From NCBI RefSeq assembly GCF_902498915.1, contig NZ_CABVLQ010000001.1: a stretch of DNA of 64,000 bases; one strand, given 5' to 3'. The notes under the pieces are model-generated. The model saw only the letters and a program-made list of their open reading frames with translations. It did not search any database and was not told where the DNA came from. The translations under genes were made by a program, and so were the position numbers. Of this stretch, positions 43,058 to 52,343 are shown piece by piece. Positions within the stretch are counted from its first letter, which is position 1. Each line of letters begins with the position of its first letter. Origin of the DNA: Escherichia ruysiae (GTDB lineage Bacteria; Pseudomonadota; Gammaproteobacteria; Enterobacterales; Enterobacteriaceae).

Positions 43058-44058
43058 ACCGCCTCCCGTTGTTGACGATATTTCGCCAACGCTGTGGCAT
43101 AGCGGTTGAAATCAAGCTGATTTACCGCATCCAGTTCCGCCTTTAACGTAGGATCGATAGCCTTAACGCCATGCAACGCGCCGCAAATCGCCGTCGCCAT
43201 AGCACCGATGGTGTCTGTGTCGCCGCCAAGGTTAGCGCACAGGACGGCGCAGCGATTCGGGTCGGTTTGTGCCAGTTCAACCAGCGCAATGGCGCACGGA
43301 ACGGACTCAATAGTGCTGGTACCTGCGCCAACGACCTGGTAAAGCTGTTCGCTGGCGGATTCGGTGCCGTCGGCATTGCGCACAATTTTCAGCGCAATCT
43401 CCAGACGTGCTGCCAGTGATGCGCTGAAGGTAGTGATGCGTTTTTGCTGTGCATGTCGCGCAATTGAAGGCAGTGAATCAACAATCGCTGACCAGCTTTC
43501 TCCGTCAATGGCACGAGAAATCGCCCATGCGATGACTACCGCACCTGCAACTGCCAGATCGGATTTATGGGTCGGGCTGGACGCCAGCGCCACATCATCA
43601 ATAAAGGAATCAACATCACGCGCCGGAAGCAAACAGCCTAATGGCGAGACGCGCATCGCTGCGCCGTTGGTCACGCCGTTGTTTTCCAGTTCAGCAACGG
43701 GTTTACCGTCGCGAATGGCGTTAAGCGCAATTTTTGAGGTCGGGCCAAGCACGTTTTTGTTGAAAGCGTCGAAACGCAGCGCCCAGTCGAGAATATTACG
43801 CCCAATCAGATCCGGGTCTATCTCGCCTTCACGTTCCAGCAGCGCATCCGCCAGACACAGCGCCATCGAGGTATCATCGGTGAATTCGGCGCGGTTAAAA
43901 TAACAGGCCGCGTTATTCTCCTTTGGTCCAGGCAGAAATCGGTCAATCCAGCCAAAGTGTGCTTTGACGCGGGAACGAGGCCAAAGCTCGGAGGGCATCC
44001 CCATCGCATCCCCTAACGCCTGCCCGTAAAGAGCACCGAGAATACGTTCTGTTTTCAT
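43054..44058 (-). CDS. yegU: ADP-ribosylglycohydrolase-family protein YegU
   Basis: 334-residue all-helical protein of the DraG/ARH family. The two metal-binding signatures are present: TDDTSMAL (about 60-67) and GGDTDTIGAMATAI (about 285-298). Members remove ADP-ribose from proteins or hydrolyse N-glycosidic bonds in related small molecules; in a cluster with a nucleoside transporter and a kinase, a small-molecule N-ribosyl substrate is plausible. It overlaps yegT and yegV by four bases each. Confidence 0.93.
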   Translation of the reverse strand: MKTERILGALYGQALGDAMGMPSELWPRSRVKAHFGWIDRFLPGPKENNAACYFNRAEFTDDTSMALCLADALLEREGEIDPDLIGRNILDWALRFDAFNKNVLGPTSKIALNAIRDGKPVAELENNGVTNGAAMRVSPLGCLLPARDVDSFIDDVALASSPTHKSDLAVAGAVVIAWAISRAIDGESWSAIVDSLPSIARHAQQKRITTFSASLAARLEIALKIVRNADGTESASEQLYQVVGAGTSTIESVPCAIALVELAQTDPNRCAVLCANLGGDTDTIGAMATAICGALHGVKAIDPTLKAELDAVNQLDFNRYATALAKYRQQREAV

Positions 44059-45332
44059 TTTGCTTCCTCTTGTGTCAACGCAATATCGCGATCATCGACC
44101 TTGATAGCCGTAATTTCGTTGTCTGATTCGCGGAAAAAAATCATGAACAGCACGGCGATAATGGCAATCATCACCGCGCCAAAAGTCCACATCCCGGCCC
44201 AGTTGAAAGTCAGTCCGTTTACCGGTTCCGGATAAGCGAACATCTTTTCCATCATCACACCGCCAAGACGATAGCCGAGCAAACTGCCGAAGCCCTGGCA
44301 GCAGAGCGTGATCAGCCCCTGCGCAGCGGTACGCATATGCTCGGGGGCTTTTTTATCGACATAGATGTAGGCGGTAACGTAGTAAAAATCGTAACTTACG
44401 CCGTGCAGCAAAATGCCGAGGAACAATAGCGCGTAGGTGAAATATTCATCCGCACTACCGTAAATAAAGAAGCCATAGCGGATCGCAGCGGTGACCAGAC
44501 CAAGCAATAATACCTTTTTGATACCAAAGCGTTTAGTGAAAAACGGCAATGCCAGCATAAAGAAGATTTCAGAGAACTGGCCGAGCGTCATCCAGCCGGT
44601 GGCGTTTTTCATGCCGACTTCGGTCAGATAACCGTTGGCAAAGATGTAATAGAACGCCAGTGGCATCGCAAACAAGAATGAACAGAAGAAAAAGACGAGG
44701 AAGTTTTTATCGCGCAGCAGGATCAGCGCATCCAGGCCGAGCATGACTTTAATGTCCATTTTGCCGGTGCTTTTTGGCGGCGTGTCGGGCAGGAAAAACG
44801 CAAACACACCGAGCAGAGCAGAACTTCCGGCAGTAATCAGCAGCGGGATGTTAGTCGGTGAGATATCGGCATACCCCAGCATTTGCGGCAAGAATCCACA
44901 TGCCAGACCAGAGGCAATCCAGCCGATGGTGCCCATCACACGAATGCGCGGGAAATCACGCTCCACATCCGGCACGTTGGCAAAAGCGATACTGTTAGTC
45001 AGCGCAATGGTCGGCATATAGGTTAGCGAGTAGGCCAGCAGTAACGGGAAGAACCCGGCAAAAGTGGTCTGTTGCGCGGCGAAATACATCAGCACCGCAC
45101 CAGCGAACATCAATACCGCCAGCACTTTCTGCGCCGAGAAAAAGCGGTCAGTGATGGAGCCAACCAGAATCGGCGACAGGATCGCCGCAATGGCAGTACA
45201 GGCATACGACCAGCCAATCTCTCCGGCACTAAAACCACTTTTACTTAACCACAACCACAATGGCACAAACCACGCGCCCCAGATAAACCATTCAACAAAC
45301 ATCATGAACGACAGCTTTGCTGTTGTTTTCAT
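44055..45332 (-). CDS. yegT: Nucleoside:H+ symporter-family transporter YegT
   Basis: 425-residue MFS protein of the NHS (NupG/XapB) group with 12 helices. It begins MKTTAKLSFMMFVEWFIWGAWFVPLW, a pattern shared with NupG, and has the internal motif FFTKRFGIKKVLLLG. It likely imports a nucleoside for YegU and YegV to process. It is first in the yegTUV operon. The 255-bp gap before the divergent fbaB holds the promoters of both. Confidence 0.92.
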   Translation of the reverse strand: MKTTAKLSFMMFVEWFIWGAWFVPLWLWLSKSGFSAGEIGWSYACTAIAAILSPILVGSITDRFFSAQKVLAVLMFAGAVLMYFAAQQTTFAGFFPLLLAYSLTYMPTIALTNSIAFANVPDVERDFPRIRVMGTIGWIASGLACGFLPQMLGYADISPTNIPLLITAGSSALLGVFAFFLPDTPPKSTGKMDIKVMLGLDALILLRDKNFLVFFFCSFLFAMPLAFYYIFANGYLTEVGMKNATGWMTLGQFSEIFFMLALPFFTKRFGIKKVLLLGLVTAAIRYGFFIYGSADEYFTYALLFLGILLHGVSYDFYYVTAYIYVDKKAPEHMRTAAQGLITLCCQGFGSLLGYRLGGVMMEKMFAYPEPVNGLTFNWAGMWTFGAVMIAIIAVLFMIFFRESDNEITAIKVDDRDIALTQEEAK

Positions 45333-45587
45333 CTTTTAATTCCTTCATGACAGGTAATGTAAGGTACGCGCTGACAATACCACCTAACAATACCTTTTAA
45401 ATACCTTTGCGATGAAAACTTGACCGCTGTAACACTTTTTTTGATGAATCGAGCCAACAGAAAACGCTGAAAAAACATCCTGAGAATGGAAAAAATAGCC
45501 CGTAACGACCAGGATTATGATTGCCCGCAAAGGCGGGCCAGGACAATCCATAGCCGATATCCAATCGGAATTTACGGGAGCATAGTA

Positions 45588-46640
45588 ATGACAGATATTG
45601 CGCAGTTGCTTGGCAAAGATGCCGACAACCTTTTACAGCATCGTTGTATGACTATTCCTTCTGACCAGCTTTATCTCCCCGGACATGACTACGTAGATCG
45701 CGTGATGATTGACAATAATCGCCCGCCAGCGGTGTTACGTAATATGCAGACGCTGTACAACACCGGGCGTCTGGCGGGAACGGGATACCTTTCCATTTTG
45801 CCGGTTGATCAGGGCGTCGAGCACTCTGCCGGAGCTTCATTTGCCGCTAACCCGCTCTACTTTGACCCGAAAAATATTGTTGAACTGGCGATTGAAGCGG
45901 GCTGCAACTGTGTAGCGTCAACTTACGGCGTGCTGGCATCGGTATCGCGGCGTTACGCGCACCGCATTCCGTTCCTCGTCAAACTCAACCATAACGAGAC
46001 GCTAAGTTACCCGAACACCTACGATCAAACGCTATATGCCAGCGTAGAGCAGGCGTTCAATATGGGCGCGGTGGCGGTTGGTGCGACCATTTATTTTGGC
46101 TCAGAAGAGTCACGTCGCCAGATTGAAGAAATTTCTGCGGCCTTTGAACGTGCGCATGAACTGGGCATGGTGACAGTGCTGTGGGCCTATTTGCGTAATT
46201 CCGCCTTTAAGAAAGAGGGCGTTGATTACCACGTTTCCGCCGACCTGACCGGTCAGGCGAACCATCTGGCGGCGACCATTGGCGCGGACATCGTCAAACA
46301 GAAAATGGCGGAAAATAACGGTGGCTATAAAGCGATTAATTACGGCTACACCGACGATCGCGTGTACAGCAAGCTGACCAGCGAAAACCCGATTGATCTG
46401 GTGCGTTATCAGTTAGCTAACTGCTATATGGGGCGCGCAGGGTTGATTAACTCCGGTGGTGCTGCGGGCGGTGAAACTGACCTTAGCGATGCGGTGCGTA
46501 CTGCGGTTATCAACAAACGCGCAGGCGGAATGGGGCTGATCCTCGGACGTAAAGCGTTCAAGAAATCGATGGCCGACGGCGTGAAACTGATTAACGCCGT
46601 GCAGGACGTTTATCTTGATAGCAAAATTACTATCGCCTGA
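45588..46640 (+). CDS. fbaB: Class I fructose-bisphosphate aldolase (DhnA type)
   Basis: 350-residue Schiff-base aldolase cleaving fructose-1,6-bisphosphate to the two triose phosphates, used mainly in gluconeogenesis. The Schiff-base lysine lies in ADIVKQKM (Lys237). Other family segments are LSILPVDQGVEHSAG and LINSGGAAGG. The start at 45588 follows GGGAGCATAGTA; an open frame extends upstream to 45486 but is not conserved. A GCCCGC-AAAG-GCGGGC inverted repeat lies in the leader (45523-45538). A REP and a terminator follow. Confidence 0.96.
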   Translation: MTDIAQLLGKDADNLLQHRCMTIPSDQLYLPGHDYVDRVMIDNNRPPAVLRNMQTLYNTGRLAGTGYLSILPVDQGVEHSAGASFAANPLYFDPKNIVELAIEAGCNCVASTYGVLASVSRRYAHRIPFLVKLNHNETLSYPNTYDQTLYASVEQAFNMGAVAVGATIYFGSEESRRQIEEISAAFERAHELGMVTVLWAYLRNSAFKKEGVDYHVSADLTGQANHLAATIGADIVKQKMAENNGGYKAINYGYTDDRVYSKLTSENPIDLVRYQLANCYMGRAGLINSGGAAGGETDLSDAVRTAVINKRAGGMGLILGRKAFKKSMADGVKLINAVQDVYLDSKITIA

Positions 46641-46666
46641 TACGTTTTAAACGAACAGCACTGCCC

Positions 46667-46702
<36 letters not shown>

Positions 46703-46723
46703 TAAAACAACGTGCACTTTGTT

Positions 46724-46753
46724 ACGGCCTCCTTCTCGGGAGGTCGTTTTTTT
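46724..46753 (+). terminator. fbaB terminator
   Basis: ACGGCCTCC-TTCTCG-GGAGGTCGT hairpin followed by seven or more T residues. Confidence 0.9.
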
Positions 46754-46825
46754 GGCCTGTCATTCTGTATTTGTTTTCATTTTGTCGTTTTTTTGATCGC
46801 TATCTCGACATTTAAAAACAAATAA

Positions 46826-46843
46826 TTTCATTATATTTTGAAA
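46826..46843. promoter_or_regulatory. Inverted repeat upstream of gatY, possible GatR operator
   Basis: TTTCA-TTATATT-TTGAAA, about 27 bp before the gatY start, in a very A+T-rich promoter region. DeoR-family repressors such as GatR bind repeats of TTTCA/TGAAA type. The assignment is by position and pattern only. Confidence 0.45.
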
Positions 46844-46869
46844 TCGAAAGAAAACGATAGGATGTGAAA

Positions 46870-47724
46870 GTGTACGTGGTATCGACAAAGCAGATGCTGA
46901 ACAACGCGCAGCGCGGCGGCTACGCGGTTCCGGCATTCAATATTCACAATCTCGAAACGATGCAGGTGGTGGTGGAAAGCGCAGCCAGCCTGAATGCGCC
47001 GGTCATCATCGCCGGAACGCCAGGTACATTTAACCATGCCGGAACAGAAAACTTACTGGCGCTGGTTAGCGCGATGGCGAAGCAGTATCACCATCCGCTG
47101 GCGATTCACCTTGACCATCACACAAAGTTTGAAGATATCGCTCAAAAAGTGCGCTCCGGCGTGCGCTCAGTAATGATTGACGCCTCGCATTTGCCTTATG
47201 CGCAAAATATTTCACGGGTCAAAGAGGTGGTGGATTTTTGCCATCGCTTTGATGTCAGCGTCGAAGCGGAGCTGGGGCAACTTGGCGGCCAGGAAGATGA
47301 TGTGCAAGTCAATGAAGCCGATGCGTTGTACACCAACCCCGTACAGGCGCGTGAATATGCCGAGGCAACCGGGATTGATTCCCTGGCGGTCGCCATCGGC
47401 ACCGCTCACGGTATGTATGCCAGTGCTCCGGCGCTGGATTTCTCCCGCCTTGAGGCCATCCGTCAGCAGGTTGCGCTACCGCTGGTACTGCATGGTGCGT
47501 CGGGACTGTCTTCTGCGGACATTCGTCAAAGCATTAACCTGGGAATTTGCAAAATCAATGTCGCGACGGAGCTGAAAAATGCCTTCTCGTAGGCGTTAAA
47601 ACGTTATCTGACGGAGCATCCAGAGGCGACCGATCCCCGGGATTATTTACAGTCGGCAAAATTCGCAATGCGCGATGTGGTGCGCAAAGTGATTGCCGAT
47701 TGCGGCTGCGAAGGCAGGGCATAA
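46870..47724 (+). pseudogene. gatY: Tagatose-1,6-bisphosphate aldolase GatY, interrupted by amber codon 241
   Basis: Catalytic subunit of the class II aldolase that cleaves D-tagatose-1,6-bisphosphate in galactitol catabolism. The frame starts at GTG 46870 (MYVVSTKQML; another in-frame GTG lies two codons upstream). The zinc/active-site segments AIHLDHH (about 78-84), VEAELGQLGG and VLHGASGL are intact. Codon 241 is TAG (47590-47592, NAFS-stop-ALKRY), where I recall glutamine in K-12. The frame then stays open for 43 more codons to a proper end, DCGCEGRA, at 47724. A single CAG to TAG change accounts for it. The lost tail is C-terminal to the active site, so activity of the truncated product is uncertain. 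Confidence 0.92.
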
Positions 47725-47752
47725 CGCATCTGCCATTTAACAAGGAAAAACC

Positions 47753-49015
47753 ATGAAAACGTTAATTGCCCGGCATAAAGCCGGTGAACATATCGGAATT
47801 TGTTCAGTCTGTTCGGCGCATCCGTTGGTTATTGAAGCGGCGCTGGCTTTCGATCTCAACAGCACACGCAAAGTGCTGATTGAAGCAACGTCAAACCAGG
47901 TCAATCAATTTGGCGGTTATACCGGAATGACACCGGCAGATTTTCGCGAATTTGTTTTTGCGATTGCTGATAGAGTTGGGTTTGCGCGCGAGCGCATTAT
48001 TCTCGGCGGTGATCATCTGGGGCCAAACTGCTGGCAGCAAGAAAATGCGGATGCGGCGATGGAAAAATCCGTCGAGCTGGTAAAGGCATATGTTCGTGCC
48101 GGTTTCAGTAAAATTCATCTTGATGCGTCAATGTCCTGCGCGGGTGATCCTGTACCGTTAGTGCCAGAAACGGTTGCTGAACGTGCCGCTGTACTTTGCT
48201 TTGCTGCGGAAAGCGTGGCGACAGATTGCCAGCGTGAACAACTGACTTATGTGATTGGCACCGAAGTTCCGGTTCCGGGCGGCGAGGCCAGCGCCATTCA
48301 GTCGGTGCACATCACAAGGGTAGAAGATGTCGCCAATACTTTACGTACACATCAAAAAGCGTTTATTGCCCGTGGCCTGACAGAGGCGTTAACGCGCGTG
48401 GTTGCGATAGTGGTACAGCCTGGCGTTGAATTTGATCACAGCAATATTATCCATTATCAGCCGCAAGAAGCGCAGGCGCTGGCGCAATGGATAGAAAACA
48501 GCAAAATGGTTTATGAAGCACATTCCACCGATTACCAGACCCGGACGGCGTATCGGGAATTAGTACGCGATCACTTTGCCATTTTGAAAGTAGGGCCAGC
48601 ATTAACCTTTGCTTTACGCGAGGCGATATTTGCTCTGGCGCAAATTGAGCGGGAACTTATCGCGCCGGAAAATCGCAGCAGTTGTCTTGACGTGATTGAA
48701 GAAGTCATGCTCGACGAACCGCAATACTGGAAAAAATATTACCGTACTGGATTTAACGATTCTTTACTGGATATTCGTTATAGCCTTTCTGATCGTATCC
48801 GTTATTACTGGCCGCATAGCCGAATTAAAAATAGCGTCGAGATGATGATGGCGAACCTTGACGGTGTCGAAATTCCACTGGGTATAATTAGTCAGTATTT
48901 ACCAAAGCAATTTGAACGCATCCAGAGTGAGGAACTCAAGGCGATACCACATCAGCTTATTATGGATAAAATTTTTGATGTTCTGCGCGCCTATCGTTAC
49001 GGTTGTGCAAAATAA
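47753..49015 (+). CDS. gatZ: Tagatose-bisphosphate aldolase accessory subunit GatZ
   Basis: 420-residue non-catalytic partner that stabilises and activates GatY. It begins MKTLIARHKAGEHIGICSVCSAHP and belongs to the GatZ/KbaZ family, recognisable from EATSNQVNQFGGYTGM (about 44-60) and ILGGDHLGPN. It lies 28 bp after the end of gatY behind an AAGGAA ribosome site. The frame is intact. Confidence 0.95.
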   Translation: MKTLIARHKAGEHIGICSVCSAHPLVIEAALAFDLNSTRKVLIEATSNQVNQFGGYTGMTPADFREFVFAIADRVGFARERIILGGDHLGPNCWQQENADAAMEKSVELVKAYVRAGFSKIHLDASMSCAGDPVPLVPETVAERAAVLCFAAESVATDCQREQLTYVIGTEVPVPGGEASAIQSVHITRVEDVANTLRTHQKAFIARGLTEALTRVVAIVVQPGVEFDHSNIIHYQPQEAQALAQWIENSKMVYEAHSTDYQTRTAYRELVRDHFAILKVGPALTFALREAIFALAQIERELIAPENRSSCLDVIEEVMLDEPQYWKKYYRTGFNDSLLDIRYSLSDRIRYYWPHSRIKNSVEMMMANLDGVEIPLGIISQYLPKQFERIQSEELKAIPHQLIMDKIFDVLRAYRYGCAK

Positions 49016-49027
49016 TAAGGATGTAAT

Positions 49028-49480
49028 ATGACAAAGTTATTTGTTCGTAGCGGAATTTCTTTTGCCAATCGCCGCGAAGCACTAACCCATATTGGCAACG
49101 AAATGGTCGCACAAGGCGTTGTTCATGACTCCTGGCCGCAGGCATTAATCGCCAGAGAAGCGGAGTTCCCCACCGGGATCATGCTGGAACAGCACGCCAT
49201 TGCAATACCGCACTGCGAGGCGATTCATGCAAAAACGTCAGCCATTTATCTGTTAAGACTCGCGGATAAAATCAATTTTCAGCAAGCCGATGATGATAAC
49301 GAAGTGGCGGTTTCATTAATCATCGCCCTGATTGTAGAAAATCCACAGCAGCAACTGAAACTTTTACGCCGTTTATTTGGCAAGCTGCAACAACCCGATG
49401 TGGTCGAAACGCTTATCAGCATTCCTGAAGTGCAATTAATGGAATATTTCAAAACATCTGTTTTAGATTCAAATGAATAA
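49028..49480 (+). CDS. gatA: Galactitol PTS enzyme IIA
   Basis: 150-residue cytoplasmic phosphocarrier of the galactitol phosphotransferase system, EIIA(Fru/Mtl) fold. The phosphorylated histidine is His62 in AIAIPHCEAIHAK. It receives phosphate from HPr and passes it to GatB. AAGGATGT precedes the ATG; 31 bp separate it from gatB. Confidence 0.95.
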   Translation: MTKLFVRSGISFANRREALTHIGNEMVAQGVVHDSWPQALIAREAEFPTGIMLEQHAIAIPHCEAIHAKTSAIYLLRLADKINFQQADDDNEVAVSLIIALIVENPQQQLKLLRRLFGKLQQPDVVETLISIPEVQLMEYFKTSVLDSNE

Positions 49481-49511
49481 AATCCCTCTGTACTAATAAA
49501 AAGGACTATTT

Positions 49512-49796
49512 ATGAAACGCAAGATTATTGTCGCTTGCGGAGGCGCGGTTGCGACTTCTACGATGGCGGCGGAAGAAATTAAAGAGCTGTGTCAGAGCCA
49601 TAATATCCCTGTTGAATTAATCCAGTGTCGGGTTAATGAAATAGAAACTTATATGGATGGTGTCCATTTGATTTGTACGACAGCCAAAGTTGACCGCAGT
49701 TTTGGTGATATTCCGTTAGTTCACGGTATGCCTTTTGTTTCTGGTGTAGGGATCGAAGCATTACAAAATAAAATTCTGACTATCTTACAGGGGTGA
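49512..49796 (+). CDS. gatB: Galactitol PTS enzyme IIB
   Basis: 94-residue P-loop phosphocarrier. The phosphocysteine is Cys9 in IIVACGGAVATST. It transfers phosphate from GatA to galactitol during transport through GatC. It is separated by only three bases from gatC. Confidence 0.96.
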   Translation: MKRKIIVACGGAVATSTMAAEEIKELCQSHNIPVELIQCRVNEIETYMDGVHLICTTAKVDRSFGDIPLVHGMPFVSGVGIEALQNKILTILQG

Positions 49797-49799
49797 CCT

Positions 49800-51155
49800 A
49801 TGTTTTCAGAAGTCATGCGTTATATTCTCGACCTTGGCCCTACGGTCATGTTGCCGATTGTCATTATTATTTTTTCAAAAATATTAGGCATGAAAGCAGG
49901 CGATTGCTTTAAAGCGGGTCTGCATATCGGGATTGGCTTTGTTGGCATCGGTCTGGTGATTGGCTTAATGCTGGATTCCATTGGCCCGGCGGCGAAAGCG
50001 ATGGCGGAAAATTTCGACTTAAATCTGCATGTGGTCGATGTCGGCTGGCCGGGATCATCTCCAATGACCTGGGCGTCGCAAATTGCGCTGGTGGCTATTC
50101 CGATTGCGATTCTGGTTAACGTGGCAATGCTGCTCACGCGTATGACGCGGGTAGTGAATGTCGATATCTGGAATATCTGGCATATGACCTTCACCGGCGC
50201 GTTGCTGCATCTGGCGACGGGTTCATGGATGATTGGCATCGCGGGTGTGGTGATTCACGCAGCGTTTGTTTATAAGCTGGGCGACTGGTTTGCACGCGAT
50301 ACCCGTGATTTCTTTGAGCTGGAAGGCATTGCCATTCCGCACGGCACATCGGCGTATATGGGGCCGATTGCGGTGCTGGTCGATGCCATTATCGAAAAAA
50401 TCCCTGGTATTAACCGGATTAAATTTAGCGCCGACGATATTCAGCGCAAATTTGGCCCTTTTGGCGAACCGGTCACCGTGGGTTTTGTGATGGGACTGAT
50501 TATCGGCATTCTTGCCGGTTACGATGTCAAAGGTGTATTGCAACTGGCAGTAAAAACGGCAGCGGTGATGCTGCTGATGCCACGGGTGATCAAGCCCATC
50601 ATGGATGGTTTAACACCCATCGCGAAGCAGGCGCGTAGCCGTTTACAGGCGAAGTTCGGCGGTCAGGAATTTTTGATTGGACTTGATCCGGCGTTGTTGC
50701 TGGGGCATACGGCTGTGGTGTCGGCAAGCCTGATTTTTATCCCGCTCACTATATTGATTGCCGTTTGTGTGCCGGGTAATCAGGTGCTGCCGTTTGGCGA
50801 CCTTGCCACCATCGGCTTCTTTGTAGCGATGGCGGTCGCGGTGCATCGTGGAAACCTGTTCCGCACCCTGATCTCTGGCATCATCATTATGAGCATCACC
50901 CTGTGGATTGCGACGCAAACTATTGGCCTGCATACCCAACTGGCTGCCAATGCGGGCGCGTTAAAAGCCGGAGGCATGGTGGCTTCGATGGATCAGGGCG
51001 GCTCACCGATTACCTGGTTACTGATTCAGGTTTTCTCCCCGCAGAATATCCCCAGTTTCATTATTATCGGCGCTATTTATCTCACCGGTATTTTTATGAC
51101 CTGGCGTCGGGCGCGCGGTGTTATTAACAAAGATAAAGCTGCTGTCGCACAATAA
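49800..51155 (+). CDS. gatC: Galactitol PTS permease IIC (intact)
   Basis: 451-residue inner membrane channel of the galactitol PTS, releasing galactitol-1-phosphate inside. It has about ten hydrophobic segments and the substrate-region motif GIAIPHGTSAYMGP (about 176-190). The full-length frame is open; as I recall, gatC is frameshifted in K-12 MG1655. It begins three bases after gatB, implying coupling. Confidence 0.95.
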   Translation: MFSEVMRYILDLGPTVMLPIVIIIFSKILGMKAGDCFKAGLHIGIGFVGIGLVIGLMLDSIGPAAKAMAENFDLNLHVVDVGWPGSSPMTWASQIALVAIPIAILVNVAMLLTRMTRVVNVDIWNIWHMTFTGALLHLATGSWMIGIAGVVIHAAFVYKLGDWFARDTRDFFELEGIAIPHGTSAYMGPIAVLVDAIIEKIPGINRIKFSADDIQRKFGPFGEPVTVGFVMGLIIGILAGYDVKGVLQLAVKTAAVMLLMPRVIKPIMDGLTPIAKQARSRLQAKFGGQEFLIGLDPALLLGHTAVVSASLIFIPLTILIAVCVPGNQVLPFGDLATIGFFVAMAVAVHRGNLFRTLISGIIIMSITLWIATQTIGLHTQLAANAGALKAGGMVASMDQGGSPITWLLIQVFSPQNIPSFIIIGAIYLTGIFMTWRRARGVINKDKAAVAQ

Positions 51156-51203
51156 ATTATACCCAAGGGGGAGAATATCCCCCTTTATCACTCAGGAGTT
51201 TTT

Positions 51204-52244
51204 ATGAAATCAGTTGTTAATGATACTGATGGTATTGTCCGCGTGGAAGAGCACGAGTTACCCGAAATTCATCATCAGGATGATGTGCGAATTAAAATTG
51301 CCAGTTCGGGATTATGTGGTTCCGATTTGCCCCGGATATTTAAAAATGGTGCACATTATTACCCCATAACATTAGGGCATGAATTTAGTGGTTTTGTTGA
51401 TGCTGTGGGGAGTGGGGTAAATGATTTACAACCTGGCGATGCGGTCGCCTGTGTGCCGTTATTACCCTGTTTTCAATGTCCGGAATGTCTGAAAGGCTTT
51501 TATTCCCAGTGTGCGAAATATGATTTTATTGGATCACGGCGCAACGGGGGATTGACAGAATATATTGTGGTGAATCGAAAAAATGTCTTCGCACTACCGG
51601 AGGAAATGCCGATTCAGGATGGCGCTTTTATTGAACCAATTACCGTCGGCCTGCACGCTTTCCATTTGGCGCAAGGCTGTGAAAATAAAAACGTCATTAT
51701 TATTGGTGCCGGAACTATCGGCCTGCTGGCGATCCAGTGCGCCAGTGCGCTGGGGGCGAAGAGTGTGACGGCTATCGACATTAGCCCAGAAAAACTGGCA
51801 CTGGCAAAATCCTTTGGTGCCACGCAAACATTTAACAGCAGTGAAATGAGTGCGCCACATATGCAGGCTGTTTTACGCGAACTGCGTTTTAATCAGCTTA
51901 TCCTTGAGACGGCTGGCGTACCGCAAACTGTCGAACTGGCGGTAGAGATTGCCGGGCCTCATGCACAACTGGCGTTGGTGGGCACGTTGCATCAGGATCT
52001 GCATTTAACGTCGGCGACGTTTGGCAAAATATTGCGTAAAGAGCTGACGGTTATCGGCAGTTGGATGAACTACTCCAGCCCGTGGCCTGGGCAGGAGTGG
52101 GAAACAGCGAGCCGGTTGCTGGCAGAGCGTAAGTTAAGCCTGGAGCCATTAATCGCTCACCGTGGCGGTTTTGAAAGCTTCGCTCAGGCGGTGCGTGACA
52201 TCGCTCGCAATACCATGCCGGGTAAGGTGTTACTCATTCCCTGA
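51204..52244 (+). CDS. gatD: Galactitol-1-phosphate 5-dehydrogenase
   Basis: 346-residue zinc-dependent medium-chain dehydrogenase that oxidises galactitol-1-phosphate to tagatose-6-phosphate with NAD+. The catalytic zinc region is SSGLCGSDLPR with GHEFSG (about 33-64). Structural zinc cysteines are in LPCFQCPECLKGFYSQC (about 88-104), and the Rossmann motif is GAGTIGLL (about 168-175). TCAGGAG precedes the ATG. Confidence 0.96.
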   Translation: MKSVVNDTDGIVRVEEHELPEIHHQDDVRIKIASSGLCGSDLPRIFKNGAHYYPITLGHEFSGFVDAVGSGVNDLQPGDAVACVPLLPCFQCPECLKGFYSQCAKYDFIGSRRNGGLTEYIVVNRKNVFALPEEMPIQDGAFIEPITVGLHAFHLAQGCENKNVIIIGAGTIGLLAIQCASALGAKSVTAIDISPEKLALAKSFGATQTFNSSEMSAPHMQAVLRELRFNQLILETAGVPQTVELAVEIAGPHAQLALVGTLHQDLHLTSATFGKILRKELTVIGSWMNYSSPWPGQEWETASRLLAERKLSLEPLIAHRGGFESFAQAVRDIARNTMPGKVLLIP

Positions 52245-52343
52245 AACCGTGGGCCAGCGTGATGCTGGCTCACCGTTGTGAAAAACAGATCATTCACCAA
52301 TGCCCCCCCTTCGTTTACACTATGCGCAATTGAATATGGGTAA

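Noticed and set aside
43818..44009. Short open frames overlapping yegU on the same strand in another frame
   Set aside because: Out-of-frame shadows; yegU itself is uninterrupted with both DraG motifs.
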